Source: Lepiota brunneoincarnata
Taxonomy: Eukaryota; Basidiomycota; Agaricomycetes; Agaricales; Agaricaceae
Direction of reading: 5' to 3'
Assembly: GCA_023014365.1 (NCBI GenBank)
Contig: JAEBUN010000006.1
Coordinates: 310,001-374,000, forward strand
DNA length: 64,000 nt
Shown: in pieces, positions 1 to 12,700 of the stretch
How positions within the stretch are numbered: position 1 is the stretch's first letter
Layout: each line of letters opens with the position of its first letter
The notes under the pieces: model-generated
What the model was told of the DNA's origin: nothing
The model's input: the letters and a program-made list of their open reading frames with translations, nothing else
Databases searched by the model: none
Position numbers and translations under genes: made by a program

Positions 1-3000
1 ACAACAGCCGAATATCACGCCAGTTTTTCTCTTTAGACATTTGGGCCACTAGCCACCGTATTCCCCATGAAGCGTGCTTCAGCGTGCAAAATTTAGGATA
101 CTCACCTTCTCGTGCAATCACCACCATCTTGGATACCCTGGCCCATTCTTCCAAGAATTCATCCACACAGGTATTTACGTTTTCAGATAAAAATGACACC
201 ACCGCTTCCTTCGTATCGTATATGATTCGTTTTGAAGGTCTGATAATGGCGCTTCCTGCAGTTTTGCCCAATGGTTGTTGCACGTACTTCAGTTTAACAC
301 AAGTAACAACCTAGACAATAAGAATGAACGCGAGCTCCTTGTCTGAAGCAGGAGTTCCATGTACCTGTGCATTTTGTTCTGACCACCAGTGTAAAGGAAC
401 GACACGGATATTCGGCATTGCGGCCTCAGCTGCGGGTGCTCCTGAAAGAATATGTTCCGACTGCACGCATAGTGCAGGCACAGATCGTGCCAACGAGGAC
501 TGAACGTGCGCCAATTCAGGAGTCACCGGCATGCCACTCGTGGGGTTAACATGTGTGAACGGAATACCCCGCAGCTTCAGCTGACGTTCAACATTCATAT
601 AGGCCACTCGTGCGCTATCGAGAATGATGTTGGTATAGATATGGATCCAAGTTCATAAAGGACGCACCAGCAATAGCTGTACAACTCTCTCAACATCTGT
701 GTCTCCAGGTTGAAGCTAAGCGCGAGTGAGCCACCAAAATCCCTTATAACATTGAGCATCTCACTCTGGATAACCAGGTTGGAGTTCTTCACTCTCAGCT
801 CCTCGTTTCCGCCTCATCTCAACACTGCTGTCGGGATTCATGCTCTCGGTGACTCTCGACACAGCTAAACTCTCCTTTTGTATCCGATCGAAGTTCAGCC
901 ATGCAATGTCATGCATAATCATATGGGCGAAGATAGAATCCCTATTGATCGTGGTAGTGATTAGGGCAAATCGGAAGCGTTCGTCGGTGATCACGATAAC
1001 GAGATAGTGACTGGGGAAATTAGTGAGCTGTATAAAGAGGAATCCGCGCGCTGTCGGGCCAAGCTTGTCCAGTTCTGCGTTGGAAAAGTTGGTGAATTTG
1101 GTATGGTACTATAAAGATAGGCAAACCCACCTTCGCGGTTAAAGTTACGCATTCGGTAACTCTGAAGACCAAGATACTTGGCTTTCTGTTCTGCAAGGTC
1201 CGTAATGGTCTGGAAACTGTAGTGTCAGAGGCACAGTTAAATCCGGGCAAACAATTTACCATGAGGCGTAGTCGAACCAGGGCGTTAAATAAGATGGTGG
1301 GGTCCTCGTTGATCTTTTCAGATATTGCGGTGAATCTGGGCCCCCGTCCGGCAGCAGCAAGGTCGCCGGTGTCCCGTAGTGTTATTCGCCCCGTCCTAGT
1401 ATCAATAGTGATGATGACAATCTCATCCGCACATAGATGGATGCGCAGGGCAGGGGAGCCAACTATTAATTTCATGAGTAGACATGTCGAACACAGCAGA
1501 GAATCCCGGACTCACGTTCGTTAAACAATGTGACAACACCAGGAGGTCCAAATACTATGCGCGCGGGACCTGTCTGTAGATGGTACTGGAAGGCTGCAAG
1601 AATTACAGCCGTGTGTCTCTCGATAATAGCTTTCAGCATTGCCTCAAAGTCTAGACATACAGGGTTCTGAGGATTGGGAGTTAGGCCATGAAGTGCTTGA
1701 TTATCCTAGACTCACCACTCTCAAAAGTTCCTCGGGAAGCACAAGTTGTTCAGAGGGAACTATCACTCCAAGAGCGCCCTTCTCCGGTTCCCACCGTACA
1801 TTAAAGCACAGTCCTTCGACCTCATCGGACGGCTTAGCGTCCCCAAGTTTGGCCTTGCGTTGCATTTTGGCCATCATTCTTGACTTGGGCGATCGGGCGG
1901 GGCCTGGACCTGCCTGCACGGGACCGTGGGTTTCTACTATTGACACGATAACCTTTCCGCCTAATAGTGGCAGCTTGAACTTTTGTTGCCGATTAGGAAT
2001 ATTGAGTGGGGGTGGCCGTCTGAGAACGATATCAACAAAATACAATAGGCTTGGGAATCACACTCACAGCCAGTATGAAACTGTCATCGATTTTCGATCA
2101 GGACTCACTTTCACGTTCATATATTGTGCCCAACCAAGCGTGCGCATTCTTTGAGCCTGCAAATCGTGGTCAAAGAGGGTATCAAGAGCGGTGACATACT
2201 CACCTGGTACCATAGGATCTCAAGTTGGTATGATAATGACATCATCTCTGGAACGAAACATACCCAATTAGATAATTGGACATAAGACTTGATGAAGAAT
2301 GGTGGCATACGGAGGAAGTTATAAACGCGCACCAAGGGTGCATCGACATAACCGGGAGGTAATTTGCGTCTAGGAGGAAGTTCAAAACCAGGTGGCGCTT
2401 GCTCGAGTTCAGGTAACCGCAAGTAATATGCCAAGCGCGAATCTGCCTCGTCCGTTATATGACGTTTGATGAGACCTGTAGGAATGCGAGGGAACTCTGC
2501 GAAACTATGAGAAGGGGCTGGTATGGAATTGCGTGCGCCAATACCTTGCAAATTAGCTAGACCACCACCAATTTCAATCAAAAACTCGACATGTACGAAA
2601 AACCAGCCATCGTCCGGGTCTACACCACGAAGACAAAGGGATGTTTCAAAGAGATTCGGCACAGTAAAACGAACTCTGCCATCGGCTTCGAAGGCGCTTC
2701 AGTTAACTCCAAGGTGGAAGTGAGCTGAGTAAGTACCAATGGAATACAGAGCCATCTCAACCGGAATTATTTCGGACATACGCAGACGATATCGGATGGC
2801 TTCTTCTATATCATGTAGTGTCTTGCGGATCTCCGCATCGGTCAGGGGAGTAGGGGGAATAATGGATTTCTAGGAACGTGTTCAGTGTCTGGTCCCAAGG
2901 TGGTGCGGCGTGGGTGCATGTTACCTTTATGCATGTCGGTAGACGCAGATATGATCCGGTTGTGAGGACATCTAGAGAGGTGAGGAGATCATGGTTGCGC

Positions 3001-3603
3001 AACCTGTAGATGGTTCATATCCAGATGCAACGACCTGTTGTCAGGAACTTGCCTGGCGGGGTCTAGGGAGTCTTTGGTAACCTTCAAGGCTCGCGTCACA
3101 TCCTCGAATTGTTGGTTTTGACCCATGAGAAATGCAGTGATGTTCTACTTAACATGAACAATGGCGGAAGGGGGAGTACGCGCTGCGACATTACCATGCA
3201 TTTCTGAACAACACTTGCATCCCTCGACCATTTGGCCACCGCATACAGCTTCACCACTTGCTTTTTCGTTTTTACTACCCAATCCGCCAGTGTGCGCTTT
3301 CTGGCTACGTCAGACATGTTGGGAAGCCTAGTGTTTCATAGGTGAGGGTCGACCAACTCCGAACTGGCGAAGAGAGCCATACGTTTCCGCCATTTCCGAC
3401 AACTCGGCGTAAATGGTTTGCATGACACGCTGTAGCAAGTCTCCGAGAGGAATTTGCCCGTCGTAGACGATGGGGAGCTCGCGTTCCAGCATTTCGAGGG
3501 AAACACCATCGAGGTCCTGGTGAATCACACCATTCGTGTGAGTGGAGGGCTTTGTTGGTTGACCGGTATCTACAATGAGCATGTCCTGAGCATTCTCGGC
3601 CAT
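1..3603 (-). CDS. MED14: Mediator complex subunit 14 (Rgr1), C-terminal end outside window
   Basis: Scaffold subunit that joins the head, middle and tail of the RNA polymerase II Mediator in the nucleus. The N-terminal MED14 block is clear: IPLGDLLQRVMQTIYAELSE, then ETLPNMSDVARKRTLADWVV and KKQVVKLYAVAKWSRD after an intron at 3328-3382. Further on come LTSLDVLTTGSYLRLP, VPNLFETSLCLRG and WFFVHVEF, all typical of the family. Start is the ATG at 3601-3603; the frame stays open upstream to 3681 but only with a TTG. The gene is read leftward through many short introns and is still coding at base 1, so the C-terminus is missing. One intron, 3004-3052, appears to use a GC donor. The 5' end faces the SCYL1-like gene across 145 bases. 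Family identity is firm; not every internal junction was resolved, notably near 2725-2740 where an in-frame stop must be spliced out. Confidence 0.92.
3004..3052 (-). other. Probable GC-AG intron in MED14
   Basis: On the minus strand the exon ends DPAR with ...CCAG, followed by GCAAGT, the classic GC-type donor context, and the intron ends CTACAG. Removing it gives DPARLRNHDLLTSLDVL, which reads as ordinary MED14. A GT donor that keeps this frame is not visible. Confidence 0.7.
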
Positions 3604-3748
3604 GATGGGGGGTGTAATGGCCAGAGAAGTTGTCAAAGGGTCGGCATGAAGGTAGGAGGTCGCGGTATTGTTGTCGATCAAAAAGACACATCATGGCACC
3701 GCTTTGTCGACACTATATACGTTGTCTACCAAGTTACTACATACCACC
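3604..3748. promoter_or_regulatory. Short divergent promoter between MED14 and the SCYL1/Cex1-like gene
   Basis: Only 145 bases separate the two start codons, so both 5' UTRs and core promoters must fit here, or overlap the neighbouring gene. A TATA-like stretch (ACTATATACG) lies about 30 bases upstream of the plus-strand ATG; it may simply be leader sequence. No other motif was recognised. Confidence 0.4.
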
Positions 3749-6700
3749 ATGGACTACCTGAGAAACCTCGGTTCTGCGCTCGTGCAAAAGTCTGGACTAA
3801 CCCTGCCCTTTTCCCTTGGATCAAAAGTCACCTCGTTTGAGGGGCTGTATACCCTGTATGACGCTATCAAGCGGGTGAGTACCTAAGTTTCTTTGTCCAT
3901 CATCCCTGTTCTACAAATGACAGAACTTTACAGGAGGATGGCACACCGGTTTCTGTCTTTGAGTATGACTTCAGTGACCCTTCGAGGCGCAATTTCAAAG
4001 CTTTCGCTCAAAACTCTCTGAAGAAGCTGCGGACAATGCGACACCCAGATGTTCTCAAATTCATGGACACCGTGGAGTCAGATACCACGATATACATTAT
4101 GACTGAGCGGGTCCAACCTCTTTCGAGCACTCTTCCAACGTGGGCGTCTCGCAAGGCGCAAGAAAGGGAGGATTGGCTACTGTGGGGCCTCCACCGCATT
4201 TCGGTTTGTACGCCTTGATTGGATCTCCACCCTACCTCATACGCTTCATAGGTAGCTTTAGCTTTCCTCAACGACTCCGGCGCATCCACCCATGGAAGAA
4301 TATGTATCCATTCAATTTTCATCTCTCCATCCGGCGAATGGAAACTCGGAGGTTTTGAGCTTCTTAGCAACCCCAAGGATGATGCGGCCGTGTTATATGT
4401 GCGTTGCGACTATCATGGCGTTTAGCCAGATCCTTAGTCCCGTAGAACCTCGGTAGTGCCTTCCCAGGATCCCATTCATGGTCTTCTCCAGAAGTGAAGA
4501 AAAACAGCTGGTCGGAACTCAAACAGTGAGATTGGCTTTCTGCATGTTGGGGCACTCATCTCAGTTTGTGCAGAGATGACGCCGCAGCAGGGGATGCTTA
4601 TGCTCTTGGCCTGTTGCTTTACTCAGTCTTCAATCCTACACATCCCCCACCGGAAACCTCTCAGCCACCACACCCTCCACCTACCGCAGCCTCTCGTGGT
4701 GCCATACCCTCATCGGTGTTCAATGCGTACAAAAAACTTCTCAACCCAAACCCAAAGCATAGGCTCAACTCCAAAGGGTTCTTGGAATTGGGCATGGCAG
4801 AAACGGGTTTTTTCGCAACCAACCGATTAGTCAAAATCTGCTTGGGGCTGGAAAACTTCTCAATCGAAAGCGAGGCAGAGAAGAACACGTTGCTCCGGTA
4901 CGTAATCGCCCTCTCAATGAACCCGATGAATTTACTTAATCACATACTTACCAGAACTCTAAAGGAATCGGCCTCTTCTTTTCCAGCCGAATTTACTACA
5001 CACAAGGTTCTTCCATCACTCGTCTCTGCTTTAGAGTATGGAGGAGCTTCTGCGGCTGTTATTCTCCCTCTTGTCATCCAATTTGGCAAGAATATGTCCC
5101 CAGAAGACTACCCTATTGCGCCACTAGTCAAGTTATATGCGAGTCCGGATAGGGGCATTCGAATGGCACTTCTTGAGCACCTTTCTGAATATGCCGACAA
5201 GTTGGACAAAAAGACAGTCTCGGACAAGATATTTCCTCACCTTGTGAGCTAATCGCACAATTTTCTACAGTCTTTCTGACCCTGCCCAGCAAACTGGCTT
5301 TTCTGATACTGTCGCTATTATCAGAGAGGCAACTATAAAATCGATTGCCCTTTTGGCACCCAAAGTAAGGGCTTTCAGTCGGCTTTGGAACCTTCTGACC
5401 AACGACAACAGTTAAATGATCGCCTGCTCAACAACGATCTTTTAAGATTGCTAGCGAAGACGCAAACAGACTCAGAACCTTCTATACGAACTAATACTTG
5501 CATTCTCATTGGTCGTCTGGGGCCGACGCTAGGATACAATACTAAACGCAAAGTCTTAGTTCCCGCATTCACCCGTGCACTTAAGGACTCCTTCGTTCAT
5601 GCCCGCGTTGCTGGTTTGATGGCCTTCATGGCAACGATAGACTGCTTTGAGATCGAGGATATAGCGACGAAAGTCATTCCAAGCATTACATTCACCTTGA
5701 TCGACAAAGAAAAGCACGTTTTTCTAATTCCAACCTGACACTTCACTGATTGTTCTGCAGATTGGTCCGGGATCAGGCTTTTAAGACTGTGGAGTTATTC
5801 GTCAAAAAACTAGAAGAGCATGCAAAGACAATGGTACTCTGCTTTAAAATTTCATACCACCATTCGACTTCTCATTAGGTTGATTTGTAGCCAGAAACTG
5901 TGGAAGTTGACCTGAATGCACCTACTGCAGAGCAGATCGGCGGTGCCTTGCCTATTCCTGGTGGCCTTGTCAATACCGCTACTGGAGCAGCTGGAGCGTT
6001 GGCTGGATGGGCTATATCGTCCTTAGGCAAACGTGTATGTTCCTCCTCTTTTTTCTCGTCGCTTCCTCATAGCCCACCTACATCAGCTTGCAGCATCAGA
6101 CCTTCAAAGTTCAATGACCGCCGTCGCAGGAGTCGGAATGGAGCAGCTCTCACCCATGCCTGGTGGCCTCTCTCCCCCGTCCTCCAATATTGGCGAGCTC
6201 CCGAATAAACCGTTCTCAGTTCCCGCAAGTCCGAAAGCACCGGATACTGGCTTCTTGATGTCGTCTGCTTCCAAGGGAAAGGGTCTTCAACTCGGTTTGG
6301 CTCTCAAAAAAGATTCAGCCGCTGCTTTTGCTAAAGAACTCGAGGACGAGATTGCTCCAGTTGACAATGCGAATCCCTGGGGTAACGACGATCTCATGGA
6401 CGTCAATGCTGATGAGGGCGATTGGAGTAAGCTCGTTTCCAAGTGATAAGCCTCCCAAGCTCATTTCTTCTGCAGGTGCATTCGAAACAGCACCGCCACC
6501 AAGTGCAACCCCCTCCATCGTACAACCACAGCCTACAAGACCCGTTAATCATATTCTAAACGGAAATAGCAATGGAGCCAGGAAGGCTTCGGCTTCGAGT
6601 ACCACCAACACATCGCCCAAACCCAAGCCCGCGACACCATCGATCCAGAGAACTAGATCGCCTGTACCTTCGACTCATCTTTCTACACCTATCCAGTCGC

Positions 6701-6956
6701 CCCCAGCAACTTTGGATTGGAATGATGCTAATGACTGGGGCAGGTCCGAGTCCTCGGTGCATGGCTCGATGCCGGTGGCGACAAAGGCAATACCAGCGAC
6801 AAAAGAGGAAAAGGCTGCAGAGATGGCAAGGCGAAAGGAGGAACGGAAACAGGCAAGCTCCCCCTTCACTCCAATTGGAGTGTTTCCTGACTGCTATTGC
6901 TCTAGCGTATTGCCATGTTGAAGGAACAGAAGAAAAACGCTGTCAAAGCATCATGA
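3749..6956 (+). CDS. SCYL1/Cex1-like pseudokinase with HEAT repeats
   Basis: SCY1-like proteins (yeast Cex1, animal SCYL1) act in the cytoplasm in tRNA export and Golgi-ER traffic. Thirteen exons can be joined to 868 residues: 3749-3874, 3934-4203, 4252-4398, 4446-4525, 4565-4897, 4955-5243, 5290-5364, 5412-5713, 5761-5833, 5891-6034, 6087-6426, 6476-6852, 6906-6956; all phases agree. Residues 1 to about 300 are a degenerate kinase fold (SVFEYDFSD, RHPDVLKFMD, WSSPEVKKNSWSELK, DAYALGLLLYSVFNP) without the usual catalytic HRD and DFG motifs. HEAT repeats follow (HKVLPSLVSALEYG, QTGFSDTVAIIREATIKSI, VRDQAFKTVELF). The tail is low-complexity and ends in the basic RIAMLKEQKKNAVKAS typical of SCYL1. 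Two introns seem to use GC donors (5714-5760 and 6853-6905). Family call is firm; the exact Cex1 role is inferred. Confidence 0.9.
5714..5760 (+). other. Candidate GC-AG intron in SCYL1-like gene
   Basis: Joining ...GACAAAGAAAA (ending 5713) to ATTGGTCC (from 5761) gives DKEKLVRDQAFKTV, preserving the conserved VRDQAF HEAT motif. The intron then begins GCACGT. A canonical alternative, GT at 5718 to an AG at 5776, keeps frame but deletes LVRDQ, so the GC reading is preferred without being certain. Confidence 0.5.
6853..6905 (+). other. Probable GC-AG intron in SCYL1-like gene
   Basis: The last coding junction reads ...AAACAG followed by GCAAGC, and ends CTCTAG before CGTATTGCC. Splicing yields the conserved basic tail RIAMLKEQKKNA; without splicing the frame ends in an unrelated sequence at 6921. 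Confidence 0.65.
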
Positions 6957-7101
6957 CCGCACATCGTCTACGCATCTCCACACCGACAGGACGCCACATT
7001 TAAGATGTAATCCTACTTTATTTTTTACTAGTACAACATGATGGCACATAGTCCTCGAAAGCTTCTACAACTAGGTTTCTGAACCTAGTTTCGTAATCCA
7101 C

Positions 7102-9399
7102 TCATACATCTGGTGCTCCTCCTCGCTCCTGGCCTCGTCCAAGTCCTCGACCGGCGAATCCGATACGACCAAATGGGAACATGCCACGAAGAGGGATGAT
7201 TGGCGGATTCTGCCATCTATCCCGTCCGGGGACAGTCCTAGGATGCTCCTCTTCTTGAGGAGTTAAGTTATCGATTGTATCATCCTCTTCGTTTTCATCC
7301 GGCTGTAAAAGTCAATTGTGCAACATCTTGGAAACGGGGTACACAGGCACGAACCTCAAGATCGATTGCCAGTGCACCGGTATGCCAACCAGCTGCTGTG
7401 ACGGAGAAACAAAATCGATCCTTAGGCTTCCTCCTTTCATGATCGAACCGCACTTCTGTAGGCACGGTAACGTCGGGAGGACTACCCCATCCACGATCTT
7501 GAGCCCTCTGCAGCTGATCCTGATCCCGAAAACCACCTGGGGATCCGGTGGGTAATCGCAGAGGATCACCCAGGCCGAGAGCGCCATTCGAAAATGCCCC
7601 CCAGGTGTACAGCTTACCATTGACCGCTAGGGCTGCGTTATGATAATCACCTATCACGACAGATATAATGTCCTTGTGCTGGAGTTCGGGGATAACCTTG
7701 GGTTTAGACGCAGACCTAGTGTCTACGTCGCCTTGGAGGACGATTGAGCTTGTGCCAGTAGAAAACGCAAAGAACTGTCGAAAATGAGCTGAAACCTGTG
7801 CATAGGTGTGAGGGACAAGGGTTTTTTTGATTTTATAAGGTCCTTGAAGCTCACATGGGTGATTTTCATCGTTTCGGGGGGCGTCAATCGGGTTGCTTGG
7901 CCACTTTCTGAACTCGAGCTAGAAAATGCCGAGAGCTCTCGGACCCGCGCGACCTCACCAAACTCTGGAAGCTAGAAGCCCAAGCTGTCTGGAAAAAGCC
8001 TAATTTGCACGAACGAGAACGAGACATACGTATTCCCAAGTAGATGTCCTGGCCAACTGTTCATTCTCTAGATGACCAATCTTGAGAACATGTCCATAGT
8101 TCGTCAGACCTATGATATGCCCATCCATAGCCCCGATTTCAATTAGGCGTGGTGGGTGTTCCTTGAAATCTTCCCCGGCACCGGTAAAGTCAGGCAAGGG
8201 CGGCAGCGAAGGTAACAATACGGGATCGGCATCCACAGTCCAGGTATGGCACGGTATAACACCGTCCATCTCAATACCCCTGGCAATATCTTGATTGTCT
8301 AGCCTTTGGCCTTCCAATTGGATCAGGTTCGCGAGTGTTCCATCGGTGGGCCACCACACCATCACCTCCCCGTTTTTCATCAAGACTGATGAAAACGTCC
8401 ATCCACACTCAACTTGTTGAGGCTCAGAGTCCGGCGATGTGAGAAGGGCAGAGGACAATTTGAGAGGTCTACCCCAGTTCACGAATGTCCATACGGTATT
8501 TCTGCTATCCAAGGCTGAACAGTGTAAGCGACCGCAGCTGTGGGGTGTTGTTAATATACTAGAAATGAGCCGAGTTGAAGACAACATCCTACCTGATGCT
8601 GCGGACCGGGTTTGGCATCTGCAGCCTCAGAGGTGTATATGCCGGTTTTCCCTTTCTAGAGTAACCATCTCTTTGCAAGGAATAGTCGTTCCCGTCGAGT
8701 GTTCCTGAAACCTTGTGAATTCCACAGGTAAGGTGGCTTAAAGTAAACATACCCCAGACGTAGATGTTCCCTCGTGTATCGAGAGCGTGAAAGGACCTGG
8801 CAGGTTGTGAGTGGTGCGAATCAGAGTTTGCTAGTGCCACAGTTAGACCTACATGCCTCCTGCAACGAGTCGAACGATGTTTGCTCCAAGGATTTGTAAC
8901 TGTGTCGGGAAAGTAACTCCATGAGATGAAGATTTTGGGAAACGCTGCAGACCGAGTCGGCCATTTGCACGTTCCCTGGAATTGTTCAGCGCGGTAGATC
9001 TTGAGTCCATATTGGTAGCGGAAAACATACCCCCAAACGAAAACTGTCCAATGGGTTGGATGTTGAGACTGGCATCTTTGTCGAGATGAGAGACTACACT
9101 CGCCTCTTGGCTTTGATAGACCTCGATATATAAACTTCCATCCCGTACGCCGGGCGGTTCCAATTCCATCGAAGTTGAGATCGTTCCGCAATTTACGTCT
9201 CCAGAGAGTTTCGTCTGAGCATAGGGATGCCAGGTACTACAGCCAATTCAGGTGAACTGGTCAGATCAGGCATATTTCCTTGATGTACCTTGCACGTCAT
9301 GGTCAGCCTTAGGAGGTCAGGTGTTGATAGAACTGGGAACAGGTTATCAAGGAGGACCTCTGGTGGTACTTCGATGAGAGTGATAGCACTGGAAGGCAT
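7102..9399 (-). CDS. F-box protein with RCC1-type repeats, Saf1-like
   Basis: Resembles SCF-associated factor 1, a substrate receptor for an SCF ubiquitin ligase. Exon 1 (9289-9399, ATG at 9399) encodes an F-box (IEVPPEVLLDNLFPVLSTPD); exon 2 continues CSDETLWRRKLRNDL. RCC1-like blades follow: FVWGERANGRLGL, SFHALDTRGNIYVWG, SCGRLHCSALDSR, CGWTFSSVLMKNGEVMVW, GDYHNAALAVNGKLYTWG and AAGWHTGALAIDL. The C-terminus is acidic and then Gly/Arg-rich (FAGRGLGRGQERGG), ending at the TGA at 7102-7104. Other exons I could place: 8853-8975, a 13-base exon at 9031-9043, and an exon starting at 8796. The end of exon 2 could be 9098 (GT donor) or 9104 (GC donor, giving KPRVFVWG). Domain order supports Saf1; the degradation target is unknown. 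Confidence 0.85.
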
Positions 9400-9734
9400 A
9401 GTCCGAGTATCTTTTGGGCTGCTGCTGTGAAGAGGCAGAAGGATGAAGTCAAGAGTGCTGCGCAACTCAGCGGACAAGAGGACAGACCCAATGTGTTCAT
9501 GACGTCAAAGCTCACAGCCCCTCCAGTGGCAGTTCCCCAAAGCTCCCCCCATCTTGTCGTCAATGTGGATGCCGGTCCTATACGGCAGCCATGGGGAAAC
9601 TGGTGGACACACATGCTGCACGCTATTTAATTACTTGCCCACGATCAGCGCTCCGCCGTCAGTCCCTTCCCTTCTCCATCCCCTCGAAGTGAGGAGTATA
9701 CCCGGCGCCTGTTCCCTAGCCTACTACCTGGAGG
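9400..9734. promoter_or_regulatory. Divergent intergenic region (Saf1-like / CSC1-like)
   Basis: 335 bases lie between two outward-facing start codons and should hold both promoters and leaders. It is moderately pyrimidine-rich near the plus-strand start. I recognise no specific operator, repeat or RNA gene here. Confidence 0.35.
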
Positions 9735-12700
9735 ATGTCCGTTAATAGGGAAAAGGCCCTTAGCAGCAACACAACCAGCAACTTCGTGACGGCCCTGGTT
9801 GTCAACGCTGCTCTCCTTGCGGCGGAAGTGGGAGCATTCATCTTTCTGAAACAAAAGCTGTGGAGGATCTATAGCCCGAGAACTGTATTACCACCTCCTG
9901 AGTGAGTAGCCCGTGGCAAGCGCTACAATCTCAGCTTGACTTGTTCGCAGCAAACGCGCTCCCGAGCTCCCTTCTGGTCCATGGAAATGGCTACCAGCAC
10001 TGGCTATGTACCCAACGGAAGACATCGTACGTTTTTTCCCCTATATTTTCTTTCAGCGCGTTGTAAAAAGTGAATTTGGCGTCTAGATAAACAAGAATGG
10101 GCTTGATGCGTACGCGCTACTTAATCCTCCCAAAGTTCTGTGCATTTTTGATCGCAATTGGTTCAGCTATATGTTCCTACGGTTCATCAAACTATTGATG
10201 TGGATTTTTCTCGTTTTCACTCTTTTAACGTTCGCTATTATCATTCCAGCCGATGCTGCAGGGATAACATCAGTCAACGGAGGGTTGGAACGCATTTCGT
10301 GGACCAAGTAAGCTCTTCTCGTACTATTCCACAACGATCGGCTCAAAGGTGGACATTAGCATTATTGGACCTCGGGACCAAGATCGGTTTATAGCACATA
10401 TCTGCGTTGCTTATATCTTGACATGTTCGTCGACTCCTCCCTGAACGACTGCCCGCTCCTTTTGACCTTATTTCCAGTTTTTGTCTTATGGATGATCCGC
10501 CGCGAGATGTTCCATTTTGTTCACATGCGTCACCAATTCCTCATCAGTGTTTCCCACTCAAGGCTGGCTCAAGCTCGTACAGTCCTCATTACATCGGTAC
10601 CCGAGGAGCTCGCGAACGAACGCGACCTTCGTACTTTCGCAAGTTTTGTACCCGGAGGCGTTGATCGTGTCTGGTTGTTCCGTGATACAAGATCCTTGAA
10701 TGAGTTGTTTGAGAAACGTCAAGCCGCTTGCGAGAAGCTTGAAGCAGCAGAATCAACTTTGCTGAGAGAAGCAATTCTTGTCTGGCGTCGGAGAGTAAAG
10801 CATCACCGAAAAGCTTTGAAACGTAAACCCAAGGATGAAGAAAACAATGCAGTCCTAGCTAACCTTAGCCCGCCACCAATCACTCGAGAGTTCTTCAATG
10901 AACTTGTTCCCCCAGCGAGGCGCCCGAGACATAGGACCGGGATCCTGGGTTTGATTGGCTGTAAAGTCGATACTATCGATTGGTGCAAGGTAAGTACATA
11001 GCCGCTCAGGCTCAGGCTTGGTCGGTGCTCACATCAATGACAGAAGGAGATTGCAGATCTGAACGCTCGTATCAAGGAGAGTAGAGAACACATTGTCAAG
11101 GGCAAGTTCTTGGGCAGTGCCTTTATCCGCTGTAACTTGCAGATGGGTGCGCACGTATTGGCCCAGTGTGTAAGCTATCACGAGGTAGGGGTTTTTGAGT
11201 TTTTGATAGTGGGTCATGATTTGATGGGGAACCTAGCCTTTGATGATGTACGACAAATGGATGGAGGCGAACCCGAAAGATATCGTTTGGCACAATCTTG
11301 ACGACGGTGCCTTGGAAATGCGCTCACGCTATCTAACGTCGTGGGGTGCCATGGTCGGTCTCATCATTGTTTGGGCTTTCCCTGTGACCTTTATTGGCAC
11401 CCTGAGTAATTTGGATGACCTCTGCGTTAAAGCACAGTGAGTATGAGCGTTCATTGTCAGGAAAGCAGAGGACTCACCAATCCCTGGTTAATATGAAGCT
11501 GGCTACAATGGTTATGCGACGGTGGGGACTGGGTACATTTCATTCTGTACTGTATAATTGACTTATGCGGTCGAACAGCTCCCGCACCGTGGCCTGGAGT
11601 CATCCAGGGTGTGCTTCCACCTGCCCTTTTAGCAGGTCTATTTGCCTTGCTCCCGCTTATTCTTCGAGGTATGTTGCTCACTTAATCAGTTTGAACTCAA
11701 CTAATTCTCAATAGGCCTTGCTTGGTACGAGTGCATCGCCCGGTATTCGCTTATCTCTGTCAGCGTGTATAGACGCTTCTATTTCTTCTTGTTGATGTAG
11801 GTCGATTTCGTCCTTTTTTGAACTGGCTTCATGAAACCCGAGATCCTAGTCACGGTTTCTTGATTGTTACTCTGAGCTCTGGAATTACACGGGCCATTCA
11901 AGAAGTTAGCTTTCCTCTAATTCTTTCGCTTCGGAATGCTGAGTGCTTTATAGATTGTTGAGAACCCAACAAAGACTGTCCAGGAATTGGCTAGTCAACT
12001 GCCTGGAGCTTCTGTGTTCTTCCTTACCTACATGGGTGAGTATGACGAGATCACCATTATGGCCTCCGGCTTAAATTTTGTTTGTAGTGACCCAAGGTTT
12101 GGCTGGTGCCGGTGCCGCTCTCGCACAGCTAGCTCCTTTGGTTTTGCACTTCATCCGTAAATGGTTCCTGGGACGCACACCACGTCAAGCTTATAGTGTC
12201 ACATTCCTCATGCCCAAGGTGAGTTCATGCGTCTCACGCCTCATTGAGCCTAATCGCGTTTCCAGGCCGACCTTGGAGTTATTCTTCCTCGTCTGTCCTT
12301 GTTGGCTACGATAGGTTTCGCATATAGTGTCCTGTCACCACTCATCAATCTCCTTGCCCTGATCAGTAAGTTTTTTGCTATAATACTTCCAGGACCTACC
12401 CTGATGTGTGCAGGTTACACAATGTTCTATCTCGCATGGAAGTTTTGTGAGCATTTTGCTGGCCAAGGGGGAGGGTAATACTCACGTTAGCACTTCCAGT
12501 ACTCTCCCAAGTCTTTGATCAACCGGATGAAATGGAGACAGGGGGTCTTTATTTCCCAATGGCTATCAACAACTTATGTGAGTGTTGAGTAAAGTTGTCG
12601 AAGAGCCGGCTGCTAACTGGGCTCCAGTTGTCGGACTCTATATTGAACAGGTCTGCCTGGCTTGTTTGTTTTTTCTCAAGGCATCTGGGTCCCCCAGTAC

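Noticed and set aside
3305..3694. 129-codon minus-strand frame
   Set aside because: Overlaps MED14 exon 1 in another frame; the MED14 frame is clearly the real one.
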